The position numbers and the translations under genes were made by a program. A stretch of 64,000 nt of DNA from Annona cherimola. Its lineage: Eukaryota > Streptophyta > Magnoliopsida > Magnoliales > Annonaceae. Below the pieces are notes generated by a model. It ran no database searches and had not been told where the DNA came from. It worked only from the letters and a program-made list of their open reading frames with translations. Of this stretch, positions 24,716 to 37,073 are shown in pieces; positions within the stretch are counted from its first letter, which is position 1, and each line of letters begins with the position of its first letter. The DNA is taken from assembly GCA_030490835.1 (NCBI GenBank), contig CM059973.1:55494008-55558007 (forward strand), read 5' to 3'.

Positions 24716-25630
24716 TAGAATCAATGGCTGAATTTTGAACCAAATTCGAGAATATGAGCCTCGACCAGTGTATCCACTGCCACAACAACGACAGGGGATA
24801 GCCATATCACCTCTTACCAGCTGCAGCAACATTGTTGTAGGTTCATGGTTTTAGTTGGACTTAGAAGTCTTGAAAAAAGTTGCTAAGCTGCCTCAAGCCA
24901 ACCCCCTGGGTTTGAGGTGGATCTAGAAGCTCTTTAGAGGTTCTAAAATAAGGCCAGTGAAGACGCTAAGTCGCTTTATCATGATGGAAACATAATGACT
25001 ACTGAGGCCTCTCAACAAAACTATAAACATAAGAAGTCATTTGATGAGGATTCAACAATGCTTGTTGGGTTTAATGTGTCTACTCCAAGTGTGCGGGAAC
25101 CTCAAGAAGAGAAGTTCACCAAAACGTACTTCGTTAAGAAATATTGCAAATTCTATGACAATCTAAACAAGTCCTCTTATTTACCGATTGCTAAGCTCAA
25201 GAAATGAGATTTTTAACATTACAATAAAGAAAACAAGAAGATCATGGACTTGATGGATTTTTACTCTGATGAACCACACTTATTGAGCCTTAGAGATGAC
25301 ACCCCAATCCCATTGTCCGAAAGGCCCTCGGGTTATCAAAATAGTAACAAAGATTCGACCTCAGGTATAAAGAAGAAGATGATGTCGACTTCATTGCCAC
25401 TTATTGCATCTTTACAAGTGAAAGCTCCAACAATAATGGAGAAACATTGATAGAACCAGAAGAGGCCCCGCCTGCAATTGAGGACAGACAGCCCACCATC
25501 GACGTACTTGAAGAATTCAATCTCAGGATTGAGGAAAACCTGAGACCCATTTTTATCACTAAAAACCTGTTTAAAGGAGATAAGGCGACGTTGAAGCAAC
25601 TCTTGAGTGAATTCAAAGACGTCTTCATTT
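24716..25630 (+). other. Protease-RT spacer of the gypsy element
   Basis: Same-sense fragments with stops. The frame at 25447-25632 (EEFNLRIEENLRPIFITK...LLSEFKDVF) fits the segment that normally precedes Tat/Ogre RT ('...LLKEYKDVFA'). Confidence 0.6.
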
Positions 25631-27241
25631 GAGGATATTCTTAAATGCCAGGACTCAACCCCAGGTTGCTTGCATCATTTGCATATTTCACGGGGTCAAA
25701 AGCTAGCTAAACAAGCACCAAGAAGTTTTTGACCAAAACTCGAGAAGCAGATCATCAAAGAAGTTGAAAAACTCATCGATGTCGGATTCATTCGAGAAAT
25801 TAAATTCCCAAGATGTATCTCAAACATTGTTCCTATTAAAAGAAGAATGGAAAAATTCGCATTTGTGTATATTTTTAAGACCTAAAAGAAGCATGCCCAA
25901 AGGATGAGTTTCCTCTTCATTTCGCTGATTTGCTGATCGACAACATAATCTTGTATGACACCTTCTTAGTCATGGATTAGTATTCTGGGTTCAAATCAAA
26001 ATGGCTCCAGTAGATGAAGTTGTGACTACATTTCGAACTTCAATGAGTGTATTTTGCTACAAAGTCATGCCTTTTGGACTCAAGAATGCTAGCGCAACTT
26101 ATCAAAGCACTACACAAATAATATTCTTTGGTATGTTGCTTAAACATGTTGAATGTTATGTTGATGACCTAGTTGTAAGGTCTGATGGTCACCAAAGACA
26201 CCAAGAAGATTCGAGATCGGTATTTCTACATCTAAGAAAATATGAACTCAAAATGAATCCTCTCAAATGTGCATTTGGGGTGTCTTCTAGGAAGTTTCAC
26301 TAGTTTATAGTACGCTAGAGGGAAATCGAGGTTGAACTACTCAAAATAGAAGCAAATCAAAATATGCCACCCCGCATAATTTTAAAGAGGTCAGGAGCCT
26401 ACAAGGGCAGCTATCTTATATTCGGTGCTTTATCTCTAACTTGTTTAGCCAGTGTCAGTCATTCCACAAATTGATGAAGAAAGTTATAGTATTCAAATGT
26501 AACGTAGAATGTCAATGAGCTTTCGAAGCCGTGAAAGAGTTGTTGCAAAAACTCCCTGTTTTGATAACCCCAATCAAACGAAAGCAACTTATTCTTAATA
26601 TTGCTGCTAGTCCACAATCAATGTGGGCATTACTCGTACAAGAGAATGCCCGAGGAAAGTAACAAGCTGGCATACTATCTCAATCGTCGATTGTTACAAG
26701 CCAAATGCAATTATTCTTTGATCAAGAAGATTTGCCTAGCCTTGGTTTTTATGGGGCAGAAACTAAGATATTACTTCCTTGTGCATCAGATTATTTTAAT
26801 CTCGAAGGTTGACCCCTTAAATTTTTGATCACCAGACCTATGCTTTCGGGATGCCTAACAAAATGGTCATTATTGCTAGCTAAATTTGACATCCAGTATG
26901 TACCTCAAAAAATGGTGAATGGTCAAGTATTGACAGATTTCCTGGCAGCCCACCTGCTCAAAGAAGAGTTTCCTATTTTGGAAAGTCTACCTGATGAGGA
27001 AGTGTTATATGCAAATGAGAGTCCAATGTGGCAAACGTACTTTGATAATGCTTCAAAACCATCTAGAGTCGGCGTTAGAAATATCATTGTTTCACCTCAT
27101 AAGGACTTGTTACCACACTCATATTTTCTTGAAGAAAAGCCACAAATAATGAAGCCGAGTATGAAGCTTTTATTATCGATGCAAAAGTGCTCTTATAATC
27201 AAATATTTTACTTGTACAAACATTTAGGAATTTGGAGTTAG
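25631..27241 (+). pseudogene. pol: Degenerate reverse transcriptase/RNase H of Tat/Ogre-like element
   Basis: The best-preserved part is 26001-26303: FCYKVMPFGLKNASATYQ, the catalytic box YVDD (26157-26168), then LRKYELKMNPLKCAFGV, a Tat/Ogre hallmark. The preceding RT fingers (25680-26000) and the thumb (26310-26600, with 'LQGQLSYIRCFISNL' readable across frames) contain stops. RNase H follows at 26600-27000 (GHYSYKRMPEESNKLAYYLNR, then the tether KFDIQYVPQK). A further segment at 27010-27240 (YFDNASKPSRVG) looks like the additional archaeal-type RNase H known in Tat-clade elements. It is non-functional. Confidence 0.87.
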
Positions 27242-27439
27242 TCATTAAATAATTAAATGATCATATAAGATGCATCAGCCTCATATATGAAAATATTATG
27301 ACAAAGCTTAGATTTTACTGGCAAAATTCAATATTATTTCTGTCGAACATCTTCCTTGGTCGAAAAATTTCGTTACCGATACGCTGTCAAAGTTAGCCAG
27401 TATCCTTGCCTTCAATGTGCTTGACAACATGATAATTTA

Positions 27440-28473
27440 AATACGAAGACTTGAAGATGATGAAGATCTCCAAGTCAACTAAGTTAGACGAAGTGTGTCC
27501 AAGGCGGCCACAAGTAATGATGATTGGCGCACACCCATCATCAACTATCTTAAATATGGAGTTTTACCAGATAATCCTAATGCAAGAAAATCACTTAAAA
27601 AGTTTATTTTGTAGTATACTGTGTTTCAAAACGAGTTATATTAGATCGCTTTCAATCGACTTTGGCTTTGTTCCATCAACGAAAATGAGATTTGTCAAGT
27701 TCATCGAGAGACACATTCCAGTGAATGTGGCGCTTACCAATCAAGGTGACACCTCTATCACAGAATCAGGACATTGAGTTATTATTGGTCCATAATGGTC
27801 CAAGACTCAATCAATTTTGCAAAATCCTATGAAGCCTGCAAAATACATGGTGATATACACCATATTCCTACCTCGGAGTTATTACCAGCACCTATCTCGT
27901 GGCCCTTCTCTTAGCAGGGTTTTGATATTGTCGGTCCAATCAACCTATCATCATTTAAGGTGGACTTCTATATTTTGGCCGCCGTAGATTATTTTTCCAA
28001 GTGCTTGAAGCTAAAGCTTACAAGAGAGTGCAAGCACAGGAGGTGGTCGAATTCATTGAGCACAAGATCATTTATCGTTATGGTGTACCATATTAAATCA
28101 CCTCGGATAATGGCACATCGTTCAAAAATTACAAAGTAGATTAGTTATGCCTAAAGTTTAGAATTAAACAAGTGTTCTCTTCGCCATATTATCCACAAGA
28201 AAATGGAAAGCAGAGGCATTTAACAAAAATATTATTCAAATTCTTAAGAGAATCATAATGAAAAAAAGCATGATTGTCACTAGAGATTATCTAAAGCACT
28301 ATGGGCTTATAAAACCACACATCAACTGCGAGGGGTGCGACGCCATATTCACTACTTTTTGTTGCTGAAGCAGTGTTATTGGTAGAGACAATGGTACATA
28401 TGAGATTATGAATTGTGAAAATCAAATGAAAGTAATAATAAATGAAAATTACTTGAAAAAGTATTATCCATAA
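27440..28473 (+). pseudogene. Degenerate integrase of Tat/Ogre-like element
   Basis: The fragments read HIPYLTSELLPAPISWPFS, then QGFDIVGPINLSS (first catalytic Asp region), AAVDYFSK, 'TSDNGTSFKN' (second Asp) and SSPYYPQENG (carrying the Glu). The C-terminal tail ends VIINENYLKKYYP at about 28470, the usual Tat pol terminus. Stops and frameshifts are scattered throughout. Confidence 0.8.
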
Positions 28474-29447
28474 GGCAGTAACTAAAATAGTTACACATCA
28501 AAGTTTTGCAAATGAGTCTCTACAATCTCCCTTGTAAAAGGAAGCGACTCTCTGAGGGTTTGAAGTGAGTTCACGACATCAGCAGGAGGGATTGTGTATG
28601 CACGAAACTCTTCCACCTTGGCCCCTAAAATAGAAAGATCTCGATCTTCTAAAGTAATTCTTTTTGTATAAAGATCAACTTTGACTTATAGTTCATTCGA
28701 AGTTGAAACCAATGAATTTAGTTTATACCTATGAGGATAAATGTGACAATGCAGCGAACTTCAGTCACTGTGTCACTATGGAGGATCAAATGACTAAAGT
28801 GCTCTTCCTCTTATCCTCTACCTCCTCTATGACTTAAAGCCTCCATCTCTTTAGGTAGACAAGACAAATCTTGCACTCAATAAGGTGAGATAAACAACCT
28901 TTCAAAGGTTGGGTGGCATGGATTCTCTTTGCTATGAGCATCTTAATCAAATACTTCAACAACGAAGGTGGCTGCTGGGAATCAATAGACGAGTTAGTCA
29001 TTAAATCAATAATAGAAGAAAGAGAGAAGATCAGCAAAGGAGTTTACCTTTTTAAGTTTGCCACATCTTGCACAATCAAGAGGTAAAAGCTCGAACAAAT
29101 TGATACACAGTGAATAAGTCACAATTAAGCTTACTTTGCTTAAAAATTGTGGAAGATTTCAAAGGCACTCTCAAAGTGTAAAGGATATCTTCTATAAAAA
29201 ACAATGCCGAGGGATGATTACTCCTCAAAGTTTCTAAAAAGAGAATATGCAAGCAAATCTAGGAGTCTAACTTCCTTTGTTACCCATTATGGTCTAAATG
29301 ATTACACAATCCTCTCTTACTGGGGCAACTCATCAACTTTATGACAGCTGGCTTGCTTGCCTTGATAAATCAGCCATTCAGCTAGGACACTCTTTTTATA
29401 CTTAGTTTTCCAGGCATATAAACAAGGAAAATGCCAGGGGCATTTCC
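28474..29447. other. 3' untranslated region of the gypsy element, part 1
   Basis: No recognisable protein on either strand; the 67-residue minus frame at 28834-29037 has no signature. It continues after solo LTR A at 34303. Confidence 0.4.
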
Positions 29448-30307
29448 TGTGAAACCCAGCTTCTTTAGGCAATACACATATTACCTAGGGTCGTAAACCC
29501 TAGATTTTTGTAATAATTTTGATGATGAATAAAAATTCATGAATTATATTCATAAATATGGGTATTAGAGATTAAAATAATGCAATTAAGGATTTAACCC
29601 ACATGAATAGTGCACGTGAATAGTAACCTAGGAATTAAGACACGTGATTAAGAGTTAATCACTTGGATTAACCTAATCACAAAAAGACGAAAAATGAGAT
29701 TTATGCATTAAAGGATGAAATAGCAATACTTTTTAATATTTTAAGGAAATTCGGATTTTAGTGGAAAATTTGGAGAAAATAGGAAAAAATTTATAAATTG
29801 CAATCTAGACGTCGGATTGAAGAATTTTTTTTTATAAATAGTCAAAATTGGATGATAAACATGATGAATGATTTATGATCTATCAAAAATCATGAATTTA
29901 AGGCCAAGATTCAATGTCATTTGGAGATCAATAAAGTAGCTTTAGTTTTAATTAATGAAAATTCGACTTTTGCTCAAAATTCATTAATTAAAAAGCATTT
30001 TTATTAAATGAAAAATCAGCAACTCAGTTGTAGCAGGGGAGAACGTGGCATGGCATGGGAATTGAGGTCAAAATCAGTGGTCAAGATCAAACCAATCATA
30101 TAAAATCAATGGTGGAAATCAATTTAGCTTAAAAATGATTTTTAAATAAAACAAAAGCCATAAATAATGGCCAGCAAGGGGATGAACATGGCATGACAGC
30201 TAGGAGGTTGCACACTGCTAAAAAATGAGCATAGAACCTGTAAAAAAAATTAGAAACAAGTACTTGGAGCTAGGGGGTAAATTACAATTTTGTGGGAAAT
30301 CTATGGG

Positions 30308-30315
30308 TATAAATA
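30308..30315 (+). promoter_or_regulatory. TATA box of solo LTR A
   Basis: TATAAATA followed by AGGGG, 860 bp into the LTR. The same context (TATAAATAGGG) is found in LTR B. A conserved AG|GTAAGT-like donor lies about 160 bp downstream (near 30470). Confidence 0.6.
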
Positions 30316-32186
30316 GGGGTGTTGGACGTCCAAGGGGAACACACCAACCCAGCTCCAAAGTTTGAAAAATCCAAGCATTTTCCACCCCAAAAATTCATCC
30401 ATAAGCTTTGAGAGAAAGAAGAGAAAGTTGGAGAGAGAAAGTGAAAAGGGAAGAGGGATATCTTCACTTAAGGTAAGTGAATTTTTTTCAAATTTATTTT
30501 GAGTGTTAAGTGGGGTAAAATCATGCTTAGATAATGCCTAAGCATGAGAAAATAAGTATAGTTATAATGCCAAAGTGGAATTATGCCTAAATAATCAAAA
30601 ATTTGGAGCGAGGTTAAAACATTTGGGAAAATAATACATAAAATGAGTAAATAATGCTCCAATATTGCTAAATGATGATTTGGGATGAATATTTATGATA
30701 GTTATGATGTTAGAATGATGATATATTAATCTCATGATTTTTAGATTCAAGGATTATGCTTAAGTGAAATTATGATGAATTTTAGTATATGGAGAAAATG
30801 ATTTAATTGGCCAAGTTAATGATGATAAATTCAAAATTCATGAATTTTCCCATGATATACTAAACATAAGCTATGGAAATGTATTTTTTATTTTTGAAAA
30901 AAATGTCAATTTTTGGATATAAGGATGGAATTTTTGAAGAATCTAAGGATAAAAAAAATCTGTATAAGGAAATAATGACCAAATATTATAAAGTATGCAT
31001 GGGAAGCAACCTGAATGGAATGAATGAAATGTCCTTTTTCCTCGAATACGAAAAGAGAAAGAAAAGGTCGAGGATGCCGACTGAGGAGGTAAGCAAGTTA
31101 TATGCTTTCTAAAATATTTCTAAATAATTGCAAATTGTTTTCTCACATGTTTTATGAATTATATTTAAGGATGGTCATCCCTATAATACTTTACATGAAA
31201 TGATTGCTAACTGCTTCTTAAATGCTTTTATAAAATATTTATGATTTATAAATATCATGCCGGCATGTGTATGTAAATGAGCATGGTGCACGAGGAATAA
31301 GCCATAGTTGAGGTAATAAGCGGACCGGATGTTCCCCTCTCTATCGCTAAGTCGCTTATACAGTGTGAAACCCCAACTGTTACGCGTCATTTCGATATTT
31401 GTAATTTTGTAATTATTTTATGAATAAATGAAAATTCATGAATTATATTGATGGATATGTGTATTAGAGATTGAAATAATGCAATTAGGAATTTAACCCC
31501 GTGAATAGTGCACGTGAATAGTAAACGGGGATTAAGACACATGATTAAGAGTTAATCGCTTGGATTAACTTAATCACAAAAAGACAAAATAGAGATTTAA
31601 TCACTACAAGACGAAATAGCAATTCTTTTGGATATTTTAATCCAAATTTGGATTTTTGTGAAAAAATAGAAAAAAATTCATAAATTGCAATCCGGGCATA
31701 GGAATTCGATAAAAATTTTTATGGATGGTTAAAAATTCATGATGGAAATGGTGAATGGATTAAGATGTGATGAAAATAAAAAATCAAAGGTCAAGATGAA
31801 GCATCAAATACAAAGTAAAAAAGTGAATCAACTTTACATTAATTAAGCATTTGACTTTTAATTAAAATAAATAAATTAAAAAATTAAAAAATTAAAAGCA
31901 AAGCAGCTACATGTCAGGTCGTGCAGGGGGGTATCTTGACCAAAATGAATGGTCAAAATTCATCCTAATCAAAGATCAATGGCTAGGATTAATTTAGCTT
32001 AATTTAATTAATTTTAAAAATAAAAAAAATAGGTAGAAAATTAGGGCTGCTATAGGGGGGCTGGAGCAGGCCTAGGGTGGCTGCTCTTGGCTCAAGGCAT
32101 CTTTGGAAATTTAAAAAAAAACACATTTGCATTTTTACACCTTGAGCTAGAGGGGGTAAAATGCAAATTCATGAAATTTGAAGCAC

Positions 32187-32194
32187 TATAAATA
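32187..32194 (+). promoter_or_regulatory. TATA box of solo LTR B
   Basis: TATAAATAGGG, 823 bp into the LTR, followed about 160 bp later by a GGGTAAGTAA donor-like site (near 32350), as in LTR A. Confidence 0.6.
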
Positions 32195-32644
32195 GGGAAG
32201 CATGCCTTGGACGAATTCACAGCCATCCCAAGCTCAAAAATCACTTGAGCAACTTCATTTTCCATCCCCACACGATTTAGCCATGACTAGAAAGAAAAAT
32301 AGAAGGTTGGAGAGAGAAAGTGTGAGAAAAAGAGAAGTATCTCCACTTCGGGTAAGTAATTTCTACTCGGATTTCTTTTGAATGTTAAGTAGATTAAAAC
32401 CATACTTAAATAATTCCTAAGCATGAGAAAATAATTATAGATATAATTTTTAAATGAAATTATGCCAAAACATCAAAAATTTGGAGCGAATTTATGTTGA
32501 TTTTTAGTATATCGAGAAAATAATTTTTTTCGCCAAGTAAATGATGATAAATTCAAAATGTATGAAATGTCCTATGATATACTAAGCATAAGGTATGTCA
32601 TGGTATTTTTATTTTTGGAAAAAATATCAATTTTTGGAACCCAT

Positions 32645-32720
32645 GAACAGTAACCACGTCTCTGTGAACAGTTACTCGATGAACAGTAATTGCTACAGTG
32701 ATTTGCTACAGTAACAGCGT
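32645..32720 (+). repeat. GAACAGTAAC/GCTACAGT short repeats
   Basis: Imperfect repeats of 'gaacagtaa' and 'gctacagtga' present in LTR B but missing from the matching place in LTR A (about 30905). It is a length difference between two otherwise collinear copies. Confidence 0.6.
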
Positions 32721-34169
32721 GATTTTGGAAAAAATTTGAAATTAATATTTAAATATAATGATGGAAATTTTGAGGAACCAATGGATAAAAATATCCATAT
32801 AAAGAAATAATGCCCAAATATTATAGAGCATGCATGGGAACCAGCTTGAATAGAAGAAATAAAATTATCCTTTTTCCTTGAGTAGGAAAAGGAAAAGAAA
32901 AAGGTCGAAGACACCCACTGAGAAGGTAAACAAGTTATATCTTTTGCAAATTATTTTCAAAATGGTTGCAAATTGTTGTAAATTGCTTTATGAAATTTAT
33001 TTAAGGTTGGCCATACCTATAACTGTTTTACATGAACTGAAGTTTGCTTTGTTAAATTATTTATTAAATGCTTTTTATAAAATTGTTTATGATTTGCGAA
33101 TATCATGTCGGCATGTGTATGTAAATGAACATGTGCATGAGGAATAGGCCTTAGTCGAGGTAGTAAGCGGACCGGATGTCCCCCCTCGCTATTGCCAAGT
33201 CACTTAATAGGCCCAGGCCGGCGACGACCTCCCTCAGATGGGAGCATGTATGGGATGGGCGCCTAGCTAGCATCGCATCCAAAGGAATGTTATAAATGCT
33301 ATGTATGCATTGCATTTGCATTTTATGAAATGCATAAAATGATTTAAAAGAATTATGTATGACTTGCTTACTGAGTATTATTACTCACCCATGCATTTTT
33401 AACATCAGACAGAAAATGATGATGAAGGCAGCATGCCAAGTGTTATATAGTTTTTAATATAAATGATGTATATGTAAATTTTATGTAAAGATAATGATGA
33501 CAATTATGAGATGGAAAGGAATATTTTTATTCCAATGAAAATGTTTATGGAATAGTTTTTTATCATAACTGTGATATAAGAAATATATTTCATGCTGGAT
33601 GAATGATGGAAATTTTCCATGTATTAATGTTGTATATATTAAAAAAAATCCTGTCGTGTGATCAGGGCAACAATCTTGAGTCACGTTTACCAATCAAAAC
33701 GATCCCGGAGTAAGGCTTCTAGGCACCTCGGTTTGGGGCACCACATACAGGCCTAGGCCGGCGGCGACCTCCCTGAGATGGGAGCATGTATGGGATGGGC
33801 GCCTAGCTAGCATCGCATCTAAAGGAATGTCACGAATGCTATGGATGCATTGCACTCGCATTTTATGAAATGCATGAAAAAAATCGAAAAATTATGTATG
33901 ACTTGTTTACTGATTATTATGACTCACCCCTACTTTTCAAACGACAGATAGGAAATGATGAGGAAGGTAGCATGCAAAATAACATGCAGATATAAATGTT
34001 GTATATGATAATGTTTATGTAAAGACAATGATGAAGATCTTAATGCGGAAAAAAAAATCTTTCCAGTTAGATGAATGATGATGTTTATGAATAGACAAAG
34101 ATCATAACGCTGATATGAAAAGTATATTACAAGTTGAATGAATGATGATAATTCTTCGTATATTAATGT

Positions 34170-34197
34170 TATATATATATATATGTATATATATATA
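34170..34197. repeat. (TA)n microsatellite
   Basis: TA dinucleotides with one interruption near the 3' end of LTR A. Confidence 0.85.
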
Positions 34198-34302
34198 AAT
34201 CCTACCGTGTGGTCAGGGCAACAATCCTGAGTCACGTTTACCAATCAAAAACAGTCTCGAAGTATATCTTCTAGGCACCCCGGTTCGGGGCGCCACATTT
34301 CC

Positions 34303-34854
34303 ATTCATTGGTTAGCTTATTCGATGGAATTTTAATGACTTTTAGTCATACTCTTCAGGCGTAGCTCACCACATCAGGATTATTTTCTAAATTAAGTTGT
34401 TCAAAAAGTTCCAACCATGAACTATGGGTAGCTTATCTAAGTTAATGACTAACTCACTAATTTACCTCATCAGCATGCTTCTTTATAACCTACTTGGTTC
34501 AACCTATTCCACATGGGGTACGACATCTTCACATGAGTCATCTACCTAAGTCCCAAAATAGCTAAATTCAACTTGTTTTTGGTGGCTTGCTCAGTTTAAG
34601 TAGCTAGCCAAATCTTTAGTGTTTGGTTCAAGAGAATTTGTTTGAAGGTTGGAGGCTTGGTTTCTAAATCATAAAGTTTAGTCTTGCTTTCTTAATTAAT
34701 GGATTATCAGCTTCACAACTTTTGCCTACCTGGTATGAGTTTTTCTTAGCAACTTTGTTGACCTATAAGGCCACGGGCTCATTGACCTCATGAAGCTCTG
34801 AGACACTGTGCCCAGTTGCAAATGAGAACATCTCACGTCCTGGTTTATTAAGCA
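34303..34854. other. 3' region of the gypsy element, part 2
   Basis: Resumes after solo LTR A and leads into the right LTR. No coding signature. The exact right-LTR start and polypurine tract could not be located. Weak similarity to 3430-3635 begins around 34740. Confidence 0.4.
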
Positions 34855-36366
34855 ATCAGAAGAAATAAAAAATGAAAGAACCAAAAAAAAAGAGTTAAGA
34901 CATGACCGAGTGGCGCAAATTCCAGTAAAAAATTGGAAGGCAATGTGTCTCAAGTAATTTCATCTAGGTACAAAAAAAAGGTGGCTAGATGTTATGAAGA
35001 CCAGTTGCTAAAAAATCAGTGATGGAGATTTTGAGCAGAAATTTCTACTGCCCACTTTTAAGCCAAAAATCTGAAGACCATGTTGTTGGTAAAAAGGCCA
35101 ACTCCAACAGCTCAACCAAATATCAAGGCACCATAATGGCAGCAGTGTAAGAGAAATAGCAAGGCTATCATGGAGAGCACTAATGAGAGCTCTAAAGAGA
35201 ACGAGAGCTCGAACTTGAGGGTGGGCATGGAGATAGAACAGAAAATGGGTTGTTCGATCCCACAACAAGCAAGAAACATGCAGAGAAAGATGACTTTGAT
35301 TACGGAGAGCAAAAGAAAAGAAAAGGAGCAGTGCAAGAGACGGGCATGAATGCAACCCAGGCAGCTAAGATGAACTTTCAGCACGATTTGCTTGGGTGGA
35401 CGATATAAATACTTTGAATTCTGGTGGAACCAGATTAATGCCAAAGGCAATGGCGGCATGGACAAAGTGGTGACGATTTTCCGCTAAAAGAAGGAAAAAG
35501 GAAATAGAGCTGTTGGAGCGATGCGGTCAAAAGTATGGACTGTTTCAAAAGAATGGAGAGGACATGTGTTCTTGGTTCACGACGAGCAGCTGGGGTTACA
35601 AACAAAAATTAGGTGGAGATTTAATAATAATAATAATAATAATGATCCAACTGCAAGACTCAACAAAAGAAAAAGGCATGGGCGTTACGCATAAGAAATA
35701 TGAAATCCGACAAATCTTGGTTGCAAATTTAATATGCTTCAGTTTCAAGGCCAACCAACCAAGCCAAGGGATGAACAACAACAACAAAAAATGAAAAAAT
35801 GAAGAGCCACAGAGTTAGTGATGACTTGAGCTTGCATTAGCATATTTCTTTGCTGATGATCATAGCCATTAAAGAGTAACTTACCAAACTAACTTGTGCC
35901 CCACTGAAATCAAGTGAAGATAAGGAAGATAATTTCAGAAGAGGGCTATAGTTTGTGGCACACAAAAATTGAATTAAATAACTGTGATTAGCATGGCATA
36001 CTAATCCTCCTTGCAAGACAACTTGTATCCAAAAAACAGCTAAGCAATCTAGGCTCGCCCAAATCCAGCACTAGGAACCTTTAGCTGTAATAAGATATTG
36101 AAAATCTGCTCAATATTGCGGGCAAAAAAGGGAGACAGAGACAAATCAAAAGGTTAACTGTATAAAAAATGGAGAAGAAAAAGAATGGCAGCATCATAGA
36201 TTTTTCTAGGAAGATTTTCCAACTAGAACAGTGAGACCCGAAAGATGCCGAACTCATGAATGCCACCTAGCTGGCTAATATGAGAAATGCTTTAGAATGA
36301 TGATGATAGGAAAATCTGGCAAAATCAAGGCAAAGAGGTAAAAAGCAGTAGCTAATGTATAGATTG
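34855..36366 (+). repeat. Right LTR of Tat/Ogre-like gypsy element, piece 1
   Basis: Collinear with 3636-4235 plus 15136-16015, in the same orientation. It lacks the two insertions (solo LTR D and the hAT) present in the left LTR, which proves those are later insertions and supplies the empty-site sequence. It is interrupted at 36366 by solo LTR C. An (AAT)n run at 35621-35642 is expanded relative to the left copy (15283-15298). Confidence 0.75.
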
Positions 36367-37065
36367 TGTGAAACCCCAATCTATGTAGGACTCAATGGTA
36401 TGCATTGAACATATATATTTGATTTATATGTGATTTAAATGAATTTTGAATGATTTATGGATGATTTTATGATATTTTGCAATTCGGGTTTAATTAAGAA
36501 TGGTGATTAAAAATTTAATCGTCGGAGCCCAAAGTGAGTCGGTATGACTTGAGGAGCTTAACGAGGATTGAAAGGTGAAAATGTATCATGAATAATCATG
36601 TTAATTAACGTGATTTAATTTATGGAGATTAAAGTGTAATTATAGAATTAAGATGAAAAATGATAGAAAATTCATAACTTGACGCCTACAAGGCGGATTT
36701 TGATGAAATTTGAAAGGTAAGCTCATGACGGTGGGCCCAATCTTATGAATGGATTGGATTAAGGGAATCATGATGAGATTAGGGTGATAATTAATTATTT
36801 TTATCCCAAATCCAAAAGATAAATTCAAGTGGTCATAACTTGAGTTACAAACATCGGTTTGAGATGAAATTTGAAATGATGGAATAAAATTATAAAATCT
36901 ATGAGATGAATGGAATGGATTAAGCTAATTATCATGAGAAGTTTCTTTCTTGGAGAGCAAGTAAGAGATTACTTAAGAGCTAAGAAAAAGGGCAATTTGG
37001 GAAAGGTGAAAATGAAATTTACAAAAATGCCCTAGGAGGTTACTTAAGCACCAAGAAAAGTAACA

Positions 37066-37073
37066 TATAAAAA
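37066..37073 (+). promoter_or_regulatory. TATA box of solo LTR C
   Basis: TATAAAAA about 700 bp into the LTR, followed by a GA-rich leader and a GAGTAAGTA donor-like site near 37308. Confidence 0.5.

Larger units (their letters stand above)
31364..33745 (+). mobile_element. Solo LTR B, 2382 bp, nested in solo LTR A
   Basis: A perfect 5-bp duplication TACAG (31359-31363 and 33746-33750) flanks it. It begins TGTGAAACCCCAA and ends GGGGCACCACA, so the ends are an imperfect inverted repeat. LTR A continues seamlessly on either side (...aagtcgcttatacag | gcctaggccgg...), and B's own internal copy of that junction is at 33190-33230. It is non-coding. B is younger than A. Confidence 0.93.
29448..34297 (+). 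mobile_element. Solo LTR A (2.46 kb net) containing solo LTR B
   Basis: A perfect 5-bp duplication TTTCC flanks it (29443-29447 and 34298-34302). It begins TGTGAAACCC and ends GGGGCGCCACA. There is no ORF, primer site or second LTR. Subtracting nested LTR B (31364-33745 plus 5 bp) leaves about 2463 bp. It is clearly homologous to B along its whole length, for example 'aataatgcaattaaggatttaaccc' near 29577 against the block near 31472. It interrupts the 3' region of the Tat/Ogre-like element. LTR lengths of this size are known in Del/Tekay-type gypsy elements; the assignment to that lineage is inference. Confidence 0.9.
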
